This document shows, piece by piece, positions 54,143 through 63,765 of a DNA stretch of 64,000 nucleotides; the first letter of the stretch is position 1, and each line of letters starts with the position of its first letter. A model generated the notes under the pieces. The model did not search any database and had not been told where the DNA came from. It worked only from the letters and a program-made list of their open reading frames with translations. The DNA lies in NCBI GenBank assembly GCA_031399085.1, contig JANNOQ010000016.1:1-64000 (forward strand), written 5' to 3'. The DNA is from R-RK-3 sp031399085. Its GTDB lineage: Bacteria > Pseudomonadota > Alphaproteobacteria > Rhizobiales > Rhodomicrobiaceae. The position numbers and the translations under genes were made by a program.

Positions 54143-55621
54143 CTACTCAGCGTTCGTGACGGAGATTTCGTCTTGCTGAAACTGGACAGGCTTATCGGGC
54201 TTGCCATTTTCGACGGTCATCACGGTTAGAAACCGGCGCTTGTCGCCACCGAGAGCCGCCGGATCCACGATCTGGCGAATCGGCCCAACGGCATTGACGA
54301 GCTGCGCTCCGGCTGGATTGGTCATGAACTGGGCAATTGGCTCGACCTCGCCTGTGCCGTCCGGCTTGGAAGTCAGCGCGAGGACATACGGCTTCGCGGG
54401 CTCTAACCCGACGGCGGCAACCTGCAAAACCTGCGTCAGCCCCTGATCGAACAGGGACACGGTCGACATTTTCGGACGGCCATGCACGCCCAGTTGCAAA
54501 TGCATAGCGGCGCCGGCGCGGCCAAGGGGCTGGAGGTTTTCGCGTCCCGCTGATTCCGACGGCGCCGCTCCGGGCACATACACGATGGCCTGGGCCGCCT
54601 GCCCGTTGGGGATCGTGGCGATGATGCGGTTCGTCGCCGTATCGACTGCGGTTATCGCGTCGCCATTTTCGATGCCAATATAGACGCGCGTACCATCACC
54701 GGATGGCCAGATGCCGTGGGGCAGGTCGCCGACCGGGATCTCGGCGACCTGATCAAAGCTATCCGTGCGGAAGGCTTTCACCCGGTTCAGACCGCCGACG
54801 GTGACATACGCAAATTGCCCTTGCGGGGTTTGAACGAAGTTTACGTGATTAGTGATCGGCCCGGTGTCCAGCACGCGAATGACGTGGAAGGGCGGTCTTG
54901 CCGCAAACACCATCACCTTGCCGCTATCCTTCAGCGTCATCCAAACCTGCTGCCCATCGGGGGACGCTGCGATGTCTGGACAAAACGGCGAGACCTGCTC
55001 CACCCGGCCGACGATCTTGCGACTCTTGACATCGATCACCACCGTCTCCGGAGTAAAGCTGGAGCACACATAGCCATATTGGCCGTCGGGCGAGAAGATC
55101 GTCATGCCCGGCCCGTTGGGTACGGTAATGCGCGCTTTCTCGCCATAGGTCGCGGCATCGAGCACCGCGATATAGTCCTCGCCGCGGACTGATACCCACA
55201 CCTCGCTTCCGTCCTGGGTAAAGAACGCCTCATGCGGCGAGCGTCCGACATAGGTGGTGTGCTTGACGGTGTTGGTCGCAGTGTCGATGAAGGTGACGGA
55301 ATTGGAGGCTATGGACACCACAGCCAGCGTCTTGCGGTCAGGTGAGAAGCCCAGCCCATGCACCAGAACCTGCCCTCTATACAAAGGTGAGAGGTTCATC
55401 GGCTGCGGATCCCCGAGACGGATGACACCGAGATTCTTGTTGGTCGCAGGGTTTATAACCGACACCGTGTTCGAGAATTGCTCGGCAGCATAGACCCGGT
55501 CCTGGTTGCTGATGGGAAAGTCCGGCGCGCTGCCGGCGAAGGGCGCTTGCCCCGCCTGTGCGGGAGCGCTGGCGAGCAAGAGCGCTGTCGAAAGAAACAG
55601 GCCGGTTCGGCTCATAGGCAT
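54143..55621 (-). CDS. YVTN-family beta-propeller protein, exported
   Basis: 492 residues, AAGGAG 6 nt before ATG 55621. Signal peptide 1-23 (FLSTALLLASAPAQAGQ). Then about seven repeats of the YVTN/YncE type, for example VYAAEQFSNTVSVINPATNKNLGVIRLG, SIASNSVTFIDTATNTVKHTTYVG and VYIGIENGDAITAVDTATNRIIATIPNG. The last roughly 120 residues leave the repeat pattern and form a separate domain. Periplasmic; YncE-like propellers bind DNA or partner proteins, and the function here is unknown. DUF305 lies 9 bp upstream, so they form an operon. Confidence 0.88.
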   Translation of the reverse strand: MPMSRTGLFLSTALLLASAPAQAGQAPFAGSAPDFPISNQDRVYAAEQFSNTVSVINPATNKNLGVIRLGDPQPMNLSPLYRGQVLVHGLGFSPDRKTLAVVSIASNSVTFIDTATNTVKHTTYVGRSPHEAFFTQDGSEVWVSVRGEDYIAVLDAATYGEKARITVPNGPGMTIFSPDGQYGYVCSSFTPETVVIDVKSRKIVGRVEQVSPFCPDIAASPDGQQVWMTLKDSGKVMVFAARPPFHVIRVLDTGPITNHVNFVQTPQGQFAYVTVGGLNRVKAFRTDSFDQVAEIPVGDLPHGIWPSGDGTRVYIGIENGDAITAVDTATNRIIATIPNGQAAQAIVYVPGAAPSESAGRENLQPLGRAGAAMHLQLGVHGRPKMSTVSLFDQGLTQVLQVAAVGLEPAKPYVLALTSKPDGTGEVEPIAQFMTNPAGAQLVNAVGPIRQIVDPAALGGDKRRFLTVMTVENGKPDKPVQFQQDEISVTNAE

Positions 55622-55630
55622 GGGATCTCC

Positions 55631-56101
55631 TTATTGCTCTGTGAGAGCGGTGGATGACGTCGTTTCAGCGGATAGTTTGGGAGGAGTGACCTGAAGGGCG
55701 CGCATATAGGCGATCTCCTGGCCCTGCTCGACAATAATCGACTGCGCGAGGCGCCTCAGTCGCTCGTCGCGCCCGTATTTCAGGATGACAAGTGCCATAT
55801 CGATGGCACCCTGGTGATGCGGAATCATCATCCGGACAAAGTCGCGATCGATGTTGCCGCTTGGCGCGACAGCCATCTCTTCGTGCATTCGGCCGTTCAC
55901 CTGATCCATTTCCGCGTAAAAGGCGGTATTGGATGCGGAAGGCGCCAAGCCACACATGGACAGAAAGCTCTCGGTAAATCCCGGCCCCATGCCTGGATGC
56001 TTATGCGGCGCGCCGCCGGCTGCTGCGATAAAGGCGGCAAGCGCCACGCCCGCTAAAGCAGGTATGCTAAGGGCGGCAAGAAGCGTTAATCGATGGTTCA
56101 T
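55631..56101 (-). CDS. DUF305 family exported protein
   Basis: 156 residues from ATG 56101 (AGAGGGGAAA just before it; 14 further in-frame codons upstream rejected). N-terminal signal or anchor (LTLLAALSIPALAGVALAAFIAAAG), then a His/Met-rich stretch (PHKHPGMGPG) and DUF305 core FVRMMIPHHQGAIDMALVILKYG, with RMHEEM and the C-terminal QSIIVEQGQEIAYMRAL. The HHQ and Met/His residues suggest metal (copper) binding. It is first in the operon with the YVTN protein, a pairing I recall from other alphaproteobacteria. Confidence 0.9.
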   Translation of the reverse strand: MNHRLTLLAALSIPALAGVALAAFIAAAGGAPHKHPGMGPGFTESFLSMCGLAPSASNTAFYAEMDQVNGRMHEEMAVAPSGNIDRDFVRMMIPHHQGAIDMALVILKYGRDERLRRLAQSIIVEQGQEIAYMRALQVTPPKLSAETTSSTALTEQ

Positions 56102-56507
56102 TTCCCCTCTTAAATTGACCGCTCGCAAATGCTGATGTCTCATTCAACAGCCTAAAGCTTGGTGCCTCGGGATGCTTTCTGGGGGTTGCTTCGATTAGTT
56201 TGATCTTGCGCTTCTTTTTCCTAGCCGACATTCTGGCGTCGACGGGTTAGCTTCTGCCCTCCTCGTAAGATTGTGACCTGCCCGATTTTTTAACTTCACC
56301 ACCCGGCTTTTGCCTTTTTCTGCCCCTTGCGGGACGGTGCGACGGGGCGGAGCGCGTTGGCTCCATATACCGCAGCAGTTCACCCGTTGCCTGGCAGGCC
56401 GCAGCCCCCCTTGCTCGTCCGTAACCTGCCCTTGCGCTTTCCCGCCTCCGATTCGGAAGGCAGTCTCTCAACTCAACGGTGCTCTCCTGTTCATGGGGCG
56501 TCATTTC
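56102..56507. other. Intergenic region, no gene recognised
   Basis: About 400 bp between the DUF305 gene and the RND remnant. Open frames exist on both strands but none resembles a known protein; it may be decayed coding DNA. Confidence 0.4.
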
Positions 56508-58776
56508 TCAATTCAGCTCGGAAATGGCTCGATTCTCCGCAGAGATGCGCTCCTTTAAGCCTAGTCGATCGGCGGCAAGGACCGTGTAAATGACTGGCAG
56601 CACGAATAGCGTGAAGAGGGTTCCTACGCTCATGCCACACACGATCACCAACGCGAGCGAGAAGCGGCTCGCCGAGCCCGCACCGGAGGCGACCAGCAAC
56701 GGCACGAGGCCAATGACCGTTGCCGCGGTAGTCATTAGAATGGGCCGGAGCCTGAGCAACGCCGCCGCCTCGATGGCTTGGCGACGATTGAGGCCGTCCT
56801 GCTCCTGGCGCTCGCGAGCGACCTCGCACATTAAGATGCCGTGCTTTGTGATGAGGCCAATGAGCGTCACCAGCCCGATTTGGCTGTAGATGTTGAACGA
56901 CGACAGTCCAATCGCCAGCGGTACCAATGCGCCAATCAGTGATAGAGGCACGCTGACCAGGATCACCAGCGGGTCGCGAAAGCTCTCGTATTGCGCCGAC
57001 AGGACGAGAAAGATGATGATCAGCGCAAAGCCAAAGGTCACGACCAACGCGTTACCTTCCTGGGCGTATTGACGCGAGCCGCCAGCATAATCGACGCTGA
57101 GACCGGCGGGTAGCACTTTAGCCGCGAGCTCCTGGAAGTAATTTAGCCCGTCGCCTACGCTGAGCCCGGGTGCCATCACCGCGCTGATAGTTGTGGAGTT
57201 AAGCTGGTTGAAGCGCGGTAGGGCTTGGGCGATTACCTCGCTCTTTACCGAGACGACATTCGACAAGGGCACCGGGCTGCCGCTTGCCGTTTTCACATAC
57301 AACTGCCCGAGCTGGTCGGCTGTCAGCCGAAATGTGCGCGGCGTCTGCGGGATGACTTGATAAGCGCGACCCGTGATATTGATGAGGTTGATGTAGTTAC
57401 CGCCGGTCATGGTGGCGAGCGCAGAGCCGATGTCGCTCATCTTTATGCCGAGCGAGGCCGCCTTCGACCGATCGACATCGACGACAGTCTGCGCAGTGTC
57501 GAATTTTAGATCGTTATCCACGAAAAGGAAACGGCCGCTGCCGGTCGCCTGTCGCACCATTTCCGAACCGATCTGCGCCAGCTGCTGATAGTCTCCCGTC
57601 GTCGTCACCACGAACTGCACAGGCAAGCCGCTGCCCGTTGTCGGCAGCGGCGGCGGGGAGACGACCGCGCCCTTCACGGCGGAGATCTGATTGACCTTGC
57701 CTTGGAACTCAGGAACGAGCGCCTGAGCACTTCGGGCTCGGTCATTCCACGGCTTTAGAGTGACGCCGGCGAAGGCGCTGCTCTGGAGGTTGCCTGAACC
57801 CGCCACGACGAAGGTGGTGTCGATCTCTGGCGTCTGGAATGCATTCTCGATTCGAGGGGCAATCGTCCGAATATAGTCGATGTTGGCGTCCGAGGGGCCG
57901 GTAAACTGGCCGAAGATCACACCCTAGTCTTCGTCCGGGGCGAGTTCGCTCTGCATTTGCAAAAAAAAGAAAACCGATCATCGGCAGTACCATAACAACG
58001 AAAATGAAGGTTAGCGGGCGATCATTGAGCGAGGCGTTTAGCAGCCTGGAATAGCCGTCCTGGAGCGAGGCGAAGCGCCGGTTTAGCCACTTGGCCATGC
58101 TGCTGGTCTCGCTGGCGGGCAGCAGGATGCGCGAGCACATCATGGGTGATAGGGTGAGCGCGATGATGCCGGAGACGAGCACTGCGCCAGCGAGGGTCAA
58201 CGCGAACTCGCGGAATAAAGTGCCGGTGAGGCCGCCGAGCAGCGCGATAGGCGTATAAACTGCCGCCAGTGTAATTGTCATGGAGATGACGGGTCCGGCG
58301 ATCTCGCGCGTGCCCTTGATGGACGCCTGGAACGGCGTCAGGCCTCTCTCGATATGCCGTTGGATGTTTTCGACCACGACTATAGCATCGTCTACGACGA
58401 GGCCGATGGCTAACGCCATGGCAAGGAGCGTCAGGAGATTAATGCTAAAGCCGAGGGCGAGTAGGGCGATCCCAATGCCGACAAGTGACAATGGAATCGT
58501 GACGATGGGGATGACCACCGACCGCACTGAGCCGAGGAAAAGGAAGATTACCACCAGCACAATCAGCGTCGCCTCAACGATAGTGGTTAGCACTTCCTGG
58601 ATTGAGGCGGTGATGAAAATTGACGAGTCATACCGCACCGTCGTATTCAGGCCAGCCGGCAGATTGGCTTCGAGACCCGGAAGTAGTGCGCGTATGTCGC
58701 GAACGACGTTGACCGGATTGGCGCCGGGCGTCGTCTGGATTGTGGCGAACACAGCCTGCCACCCAACCGCTATCAT
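56508..58776 (-). pseudogene. RND-family efflux pump inner-membrane component, truncated and disrupted
   Basis: Two frames make about 750 residues of an AcrB/MdtB-like HAE-RND transporter. The upstream part starts within the first half (AVFATIQTTPGANPVNVVRDI) and contains VVDDAIVVVENIQRH. The downstream part carries the second half with GFALIIIFLVLSAQYESFRDP and LIGLITKHGILM. About 270 N-terminal residues are missing. Near 57925-57968 there are two lesions: an extra base in a T run before CAA ATG CAG (QMQSELAPDED) and a TAG where Q is expected before GVIFGQF. Two defects this close argue for a true pseudogene. No membrane-fusion or outer-membrane partner gene adjoins. Confidence 0.85.
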
Positions 58777-58782
58777 AATTCC

Positions 58783-58941
58783 CGCCGCATGGAGCGTGCA
58801 AAGGCAATGCTGGCGAAATCGCCCTGCTCAGTGACGCAGATCGGCCTTACCCTCGGCTTCAGCGAAACCAGTTCCTTCAGCACGGCCTTCCGTAAGGCAA
58901 CTGGGATGACGCCCAGCGCTTATCACCGGACACTCGGCTAG
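58783..58941 (+). pseudogene. AraC-family regulator, C-terminal HTH remnant
   Basis: Frame reads RRMERAKAMLAKSPCSVTQIGLTLGFSETSSFSTAFRKATGMTPSAYHRTLG and stops at TAG 58939-58941. This is the second helix-turn-helix of an AraC-family protein. The rest is missing: homology ends where the RND remnant (opposite strand) begins, so the junction near 58757-58780 marks a deletion or rearrangement. Confidence 0.75.
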
Positions 58942-59094
58942 CACTCTGAGGCATTCGATGCACCTGATGCATCTGGGCGCCGCATAGAGGCACGGACCGC
59001 TGGCTGGGAGCGTCGACAGCGTCCCGCTCATCGCCCCTTGTATTTTAGCTGGCGGCAGCATTTGGCGACGGAATGGTATGCCGGAGCGGCGCTG

Positions 59095-59223
59095 GCGATC
59101 GCTCGGCCATGCCACCGAGGCCTTTTCGTCAGCCGATGCCTCCCTCAGTTTCCGCCCATCTGGACGCCTGCTTCTGCCTCACCACGGATGTACAGATGCC
59201 CGGCATGAACTGCCTGGCACTTT
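59095..59223 (+). pseudogene. Response-regulator receiver remnant
   Basis: Pieces of a receiver in two frames: GHATEAFSSADASLS then, after a frame change, DACFCLTTDVQMPGMNCLAL and a stop. DVQMPGMN is the phospho-acceptor region of FixJ/NtrC-type receivers. Neither the start nor the output domain is present. Confidence 0.5.
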
Positions 59224-59373
59224 AAAAAGGCGCGGGATCTGGCCGAAGGCATCGCCGAAGCTCTCGCCCGGACCGTGCGCACCTGACTACGGGCGAACGT
59301 AAGCGTCCGGTCAGGCAGTTGCGGTGCCGGTTTTCCCAAAAGCCTCTTTGCCGACGATGCGACGAGTTTCACT

Positions 59374-60010
59374 TGGCGGGAACGCTACATTGCTAGCCTT
59401 TGCAACCGCGGCTTTAACAACGGCAGACACCGGCTTAGCGCCACCTCGATCCGTAAGTTACTCGCCACCATTGCTGCCAACCAGGGTGAGCAGCGCCCGA
59501 TCGAAGGAGCGGCCGAGAAAGACTATGTCGATCACCTTTGCGAGTTGGGCCTACTCCGTGTCTTGAGACCTTGGCACACGAATGAGACAAAACGATTGAC
59601 GCGTGCGCCCAAGACCTACATCCGCGATACGGGTCTCCTTCATTACCTGCAACGTCGCCGATCTCGCGATGACATCCGGACCAGCAGCACGGCGCGAGGC
59701 CACAGTTGGGAGACTCTCTGCATCGAGCATATCATCAGGGCGGCGCCCCATGCCGATGCGTACCTCTACCGCAACGAGGACCAAAACGAGATCGATCTCG
59801 TGCTCGAATTCTCGAGATCGCACCGACTCGGCGTCGAAATCAAATCGGAAGGCGGTCAGCCAGGGGCGGGATTCGACGTGGCACTTCGAGCCATTGCGCC
59901 CGCAACGGATATGTCGTCAAGCCGATCCCGGAAAGCATCACGAGTGGCCGCTACCCCATCCTTACGCTGTCCGACATGCTCAGGACGGTTTCGGACCTTC
60001 CGATTGTGAG
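59374..60010 (+). pseudogene. AAA+ ATPase (DUF4143) remnant, C-terminal half
   Basis: Starts abruptly at WRERYIASL and continues RKLLATIAANQGEQ, then ELGLLRVLRPWHTNETKRLTRAPKTYIRDTGLLHYLQ, GHSWETLCIEHIIRAAPHADAYLYRNEDQNEIDLVLEF and VEIKS, the DUF4143 domain with its nuclease-like ExK motif. The N-terminal P-loop domain is missing. The final part (KPIPESITSGRYPILTLSDML) is in another frame, so there is a further indel near 59890-59915. Confidence 0.75.
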
Positions 60011-60618
60011 GTCCTCCGCGCTCAGCTCGGGTGCCCCATTGTGTCAATTCCGGTGACAGAGGAATGGCGTCACGGCGGAAACGCTGCAGCATCGCGCGGC
60101 AGCAGTATGTCAGGAATTTCTGCGTGAAATTGGTGCCCTCGGGTGCAGTCTGGGCGCCGCTTCCACTTTCCATTCTTCGCCGAGGTACTCCGCCCCTGGC
60201 AGAAGCTCCGGCGGCCGGAAAGGGCCAGCTGCGGTCGCCTGCGCCATGGCTGCTCGTCAGCCAATTCTCTCCGCTATCGATCGGGTGAGATGGCGGAGAG
60301 TTTCGCCTCCTTCCGGTCGTGACAAGCGATCGGCCGTGACGGAGAAAGCTGACCCGGAAGAGACCTTGGACCAGTTTTCCGAAGCAGACATTTGGGCTGT
60401 GGATTAGCGCGATAGAGCCGACGTTTTTGAGTTCGGTCCGCCGCTGGCGGCTCGAAAATCTGTTTTCTATCGACAGGATGAATTCGCTTTTCAGTCGTCG
60501 GATACGGCGCCAGTCCGAGTGTGTCGGTTCTGGTCCGTGGGACCTGCTCATTCTGGGCGGCGCGAGTATACGAACGGTATGGCTGTCCAGCATTAATGTG
60601 GCAAGTTCTCGACCATTT
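60011..60618. other. Non-coding or decayed region, nothing recognised
   Basis: About 600 bp between the DUF4143 remnant and the LysR gene. A long open frame exists on the minus strand, but its translation has no recognisable motif and runs across neighbouring remnants. Confidence 0.4.
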
Positions 60619-61572
60619 TCAGGGTTTTTGGCTCTCTGTCTGCATCGCGGGCCTCTTCCTTGAAACCCTTGCAGGCTTAGCTTGAGAATCCTGCCGCACG
60701 AAATCGACGAATGAACGAAAAGCGAATGACGGATTGCGACGGCTTGGATAGTAGAGGAAAAAGCCGGGATTGGCGGGACACCAGTCCTCCAAGACACGGA
60801 TCAGGAACCCGTTTTTCACGTCAGATCGCACCTGCGCCTCGTAGATGTAGCCAATTCCCATGCCGCGGCGAGCGGCATCGGCAATGAGATCATCATCTTC
60901 GAATGTCATGCGCCCGGCAACCTCGATCTCCAACGCATGCCCGCTTCGACTGAACTGCCAACGATACGGCTTTCCGCTTGGAAAGCGATAACGGATGCAA
61001 TCGTGTGAGTTCAGATCAGCCGGCGTTTTGGGAATCGGATAACGCTGGAAATAAGCCGGAGACGCCACGACGGCGGCACTGAGCGGCGGGCCAAAGGGAA
61101 CGCTAATCATGTCCTGTGCCAACGATTCTCCATAGCGCACGCCCGCATCGAATCCATTGGCCGAGATATCGACGAGCCGGTCATCCGCGACGACCTCGAC
61201 AGCGACGCGCGGGTACTTCGCCGCATACTGCTCTAGCAGGGGGATGAGGATCAGTCGGGCGGCCTGCCGCGGCACATTGAGCCTGATCGTGCCGACGGGG
61301 TCGTCGCGCAGGATGTTCAGCTCCTCGACCGCCTGACCGATGTCGGCAAAAGCTGGCGCGACCCTGGCGAACAGACGGGCGCCCGGCTCGGTCAGTGATA
61401 CGCTTCGCGTGGTGCGATTGAGGAGCCGCAATTGGAGGCGATCCTCGAGTGCTCGTATGGCGTGACTGAGTGCGGACGCTGATACGCCAAGTTCCGTCGC
61501 AGCCTTGTTGAAGCTTTTGTGCCTCGCAATTGAAACGAAGCCTGACAGCTCGGAAAATTTGACAGCCCGCAT
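60619..61572 (-). CDS. LysR-family transcriptional regulator
   Basis: 317 residues from ATG 61572 (MRAVKFSELSGFVSIARH), which fits the family better than the codons further 5'. The winged HTH is at 5-65 (SFNKAATELGVSASALSHAIRALEDRLQLRLLNRTTRSVSLTEPG). The effector domain at about 90-295 includes GTIRLNVPRQAARLILIPLLEQYAAKYPRVAVEVVADDRLVDI and GFDAGVRYGESLAQDMISVPFGPP. It is divergent from the monooxygenase / metallo-hydrolase pair across 127 bp, the usual place for a LysR target. The ligand is unknown. Confidence 0.9.
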   Translation of the reverse strand: MRAVKFSELSGFVSIARHKSFNKAATELGVSASALSHAIRALEDRLQLRLLNRTTRSVSLTEPGARLFARVAPAFADIGQAVEELNILRDDPVGTIRLNVPRQAARLILIPLLEQYAAKYPRVAVEVVADDRLVDISANGFDAGVRYGESLAQDMISVPFGPPLSAAVVASPAYFQRYPIPKTPADLNSHDCIRYRFPSGKPYRWQFSRSGHALEIEVAGRMTFEDDDLIADAARRGMGIGYIYEAQVRSDVKNGFLIRVLEDWCPANPGFFLYYPSRRNPSFAFRSFVDFVRQDSQAKPARVSRKRPAMQTESQKP

Positions 61573-61699
61573 TGATGAATGTGTCTCAGTAGTAAAATGA
61601 ATTAATAGATGTTCTCGCAAGAACGCGCAAGCTTTAGATTGCAGCAGACGAGGTTATGTCGAACCCAAGGTCCGACGCGGCAATTGAAAGGTCACACCA

Positions 61700-62188
61700 A
61701 TGAATGAGCAGGCAGGCCGACACCTTGGCTCGAGGATAACATGGGCGGTGACGTCGATCGCAGCGCTCTTGACCGTAACAACGGCATGGTCAGCAACGGC
61801 TCAGATGAAGATCGAAGCGACGAGCCCAAACGGCGAGACCACGCTGGTCGTCGATCTTGAAGTGAAGCCCGGCTTTGAGACCGAATTCGAGCAGGCGTTC
61901 CGCCTGTCCGCCCGCTGCTCGCGATTGGAGCCGGGCAACGTCGCCTTCAATTTCCACAAGGAGCGCGACAAATCCGGCCGCTACGTGCTCTACGAGATCT
62001 GGCGTAGCCCGGCCGCACTCACCGCGCACTTTGATCGACCCTACACCAAGGCTCTGTTCAAGATGTTCGATCGCGCGCTTGTCAAGCCTGTCACCGAAGG
62101 CGGTTTGCGCTTCATCAGCGAAATAGAGCCGGCTAACCGTCCGGCGCCCGTCACCGATGATCCCTCGAGCGTGCCTGAGTGCAAGTGA
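61700..62188 (+). CDS. Exported antibiotic-biosynthesis-monooxygenase (ABM) domain protein
   Basis: 162 residues. Residues 13-34 are a signal peptide (TWAVTSIAALLTVTTAWSATAQ). An ABM ferredoxin-like fold follows at about 45-130: TTLVVDLEVKPGFETEFEQAFRLSARCSRLEPGNVAFNFHKERDKSGRYVLYEIWRSPAALTAHFDRPYTKALF. ABM proteins act as small cofactor-free oxygenases or quinone-handling enzymes; export to the periplasm is less common. It is first of two genes divergent from the LysR regulator; the next gene starts 106 bp on. Confidence 0.82.
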   Translation: MNEQAGRHLGSRITWAVTSIAALLTVTTAWSATAQMKIEATSPNGETTLVVDLEVKPGFETEFEQAFRLSARCSRLEPGNVAFNFHKERDKSGRYVLYEIWRSPAALTAHFDRPYTKALFKMFDRALVKPVTEGGLRFISEIEPANRPAPVTDDPSSVPECK

Positions 62189-62294
62189 CCCGTTAGTTGA
62201 TGAAATATAGAAGTATCCGCCGAAACACCGCGGCGGATACGAGGCACGCGTCACTCAATTTCTCGTCATCTAACAGCAACGGAGTAACACGACG

Positions 62295-63269
62295 ATGTTC
62301 GATACTGCCACTCAGATGAGCGTATTTTTGTCTCGCCGCGCCGTGCTCGGCACAGCGGCAACAGCCGCCGGTGCGATGCTGTTGCCAGCTTCGAAAGTTG
62401 CGGCTCAGACCGCCCGCCCGGCCGTGCCTTCGGCTTCACCACCGATCGCGATCCGGTCGTTCGCGGCGTCGGCTGCCGGTGTTTTCCGCGTCACCTATGC
62501 GGTTGAAAGTGAAACCGGGTTCGTCGTGGTCGACGCACCCTTGCGGAAGTCCGATGGAACTGCCGTTCGCGAATGGATCGCCACGCTCGGCAAGCCAATC
62601 CGTGGCGTGATTATCACCCATGCCCATGGCGACCATAACTTCGGCGTAACGCAAATGCTGGGCGGCGCCGATGTGCCGATTGTCGCGACCAAGGCCGTCA
62701 CCGATGCCATTCGCGCCACTGAAGAAGGGTTCCAGAAGTTCGCCCCGACCATCATTGGCGCTGCCGAGACGGAGCGTGATCGCCGCTTCCCCAATACTTT
62801 TGCCGAGAGTGGCAAAGCCACCCGCGTCGACGGAGTTGAATTTATTCTGACCGATCTCGGCGAGGCCGAGTCGGCGTCGGACGCGGTACTGACCCTGCCC
62901 GCGCATCCGACCGCCATGTTCGTCGGTGACATGGTGATGCCGCGCGTCCACCAGTTCCTCGGCAATGGCACGACCGGCAAGCTGATCCTAGCGCTGCGCC
63001 GCCTGACGCAGATCGCGACGCCGGACATGCTGGCCTATCCGGGACACTCTGGCATCGTGCCATTGCGCCCGGCGATCGAGCGCCAGATCGCCTACATCGA
63101 GGCCTATCGGGCCGCGATCCGCGAGGTGGCGAAGGGCAAGCCGCAATTGACGGACGCAGACAAGACGCAGGTGGCAACGCTGATCCAGCGTTTCGAGCCC
63201 ACCAAGACACTCGAGTTCGTCATCGCACTGGGGGCGGACGCGGTCGCAAAGGAACTGGCTGGCAGTTGA
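62295..63269 (+). CDS. Exported metallo-beta-lactamase-fold hydrolase
   Basis: 324 residues, CGGAG before ATG 62295. N-terminal LSRRAVLGTAATAAGAMLLP (12-31) is a Tat-like signal (RR then hydrophobic) ending near VAAQ. The metal motif HAHGDH is at 109-114, followed by AHPTAMFVGDMVMP and YPGHSGIVP, which supply the further metal ligands (Asp, His). The fold resembles bleomycin/quercetin-type or class B-like hydrolases rather than a resistance enzyme; the substrate is unknown. Likely co-regulated with the ABM gene by the LysR protein. Confidence 0.85.
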   Translation: MFDTATQMSVFLSRRAVLGTAATAAGAMLLPASKVAAQTARPAVPSASPPIAIRSFAASAAGVFRVTYAVESETGFVVVDAPLRKSDGTAVREWIATLGKPIRGVIITHAHGDHNFGVTQMLGGADVPIVATKAVTDAIRATEEGFQKFAPTIIGAAETERDRRFPNTFAESGKATRVDGVEFILTDLGEAESASDAVLTLPAHPTAMFVGDMVMPRVHQFLGNGTTGKLILALRRLTQIATPDMLAYPGHSGIVPLRPAIERQIAYIEAYRAAIREVAKGKPQLTDADKTQVATLIQRFEPTKTLEFVIALGADAVAKELAGS

Positions 63270-63300
63270 GCAGAATGGTTCGGGCGAAATAGCGCAAATA

Positions 63301-63328
63301 GCGCGAGCCGGCCTTCGATGGCTCGCGC
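63301..63328 (+). terminator. Terminator-like hairpin after the metallo-hydrolase gene
   Basis: GCGCGAGCC / GGCTCGCGC, a 9-bp stem around a 10-nt loop, 31 bp past the stop. It has no T run, so rho-independent action is uncertain. Confidence 0.45.
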
Positions 63329-63765
63329 GCAATCCCATCGCGCCTTGGACCTGGGACGTCCACAGCTCCAATTGATAGCGCGACGAGGATTGCACCGACG
63401 CGTTAGGTGTGTGGTCAACGGTGGTCAACGCAGAGACGCCATGTTCCGGAGCGTCACTCGGCTTCCGTGCTACCGTGTAAGTTGGACCCTGCGCCTAGAA
63501 GATCGCAAAAATCGCGTGTCCGGTTTCAAGCTTGTGTTCTGGGCAGATTTTCTTCTCTCTTGGCCCGAAGCGCCAGTCTCGGATCGCCGCGGCGTAGTTG
63601 GATGTCAGGGGGCAAGCGGACTAGGTTTCGATTGGCCTCGACCGCCGAGTTTGACCCAAAACGGTCATTTGCGGCTATGTTTTCTTGTCAGCATCAACCA
63701 CTACTGTCTGTTCATATGTCCTATACGAACCGGTCACGCTTCGCGTAAAAAATGCTCTAAATGGG
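63329..63765. other. Intergenic region, no gene recognised
   Basis: About 440 bp of lower-quality coding potential. A short open frame on + (63318-63788) lacks recognisable motifs. I see no promoter or repeat that stands out. Confidence 0.4.

Noticed and set aside
56247..56504. An 85-codon minus-strand open frame between the DUF305 gene and the RND remnant
   Set aside because: Basic, motif-free translation without a ribosome-binding site; treated as decayed or non-coding.
59856..60797. A 313-codon open frame on the minus strand
   Set aside because: It crosses the DUF4143 remnant and the 3' end of the LysR gene, and its composition (Arg/Ser/Pro-rich) is typical of antisense translation in GC-rich DNA.
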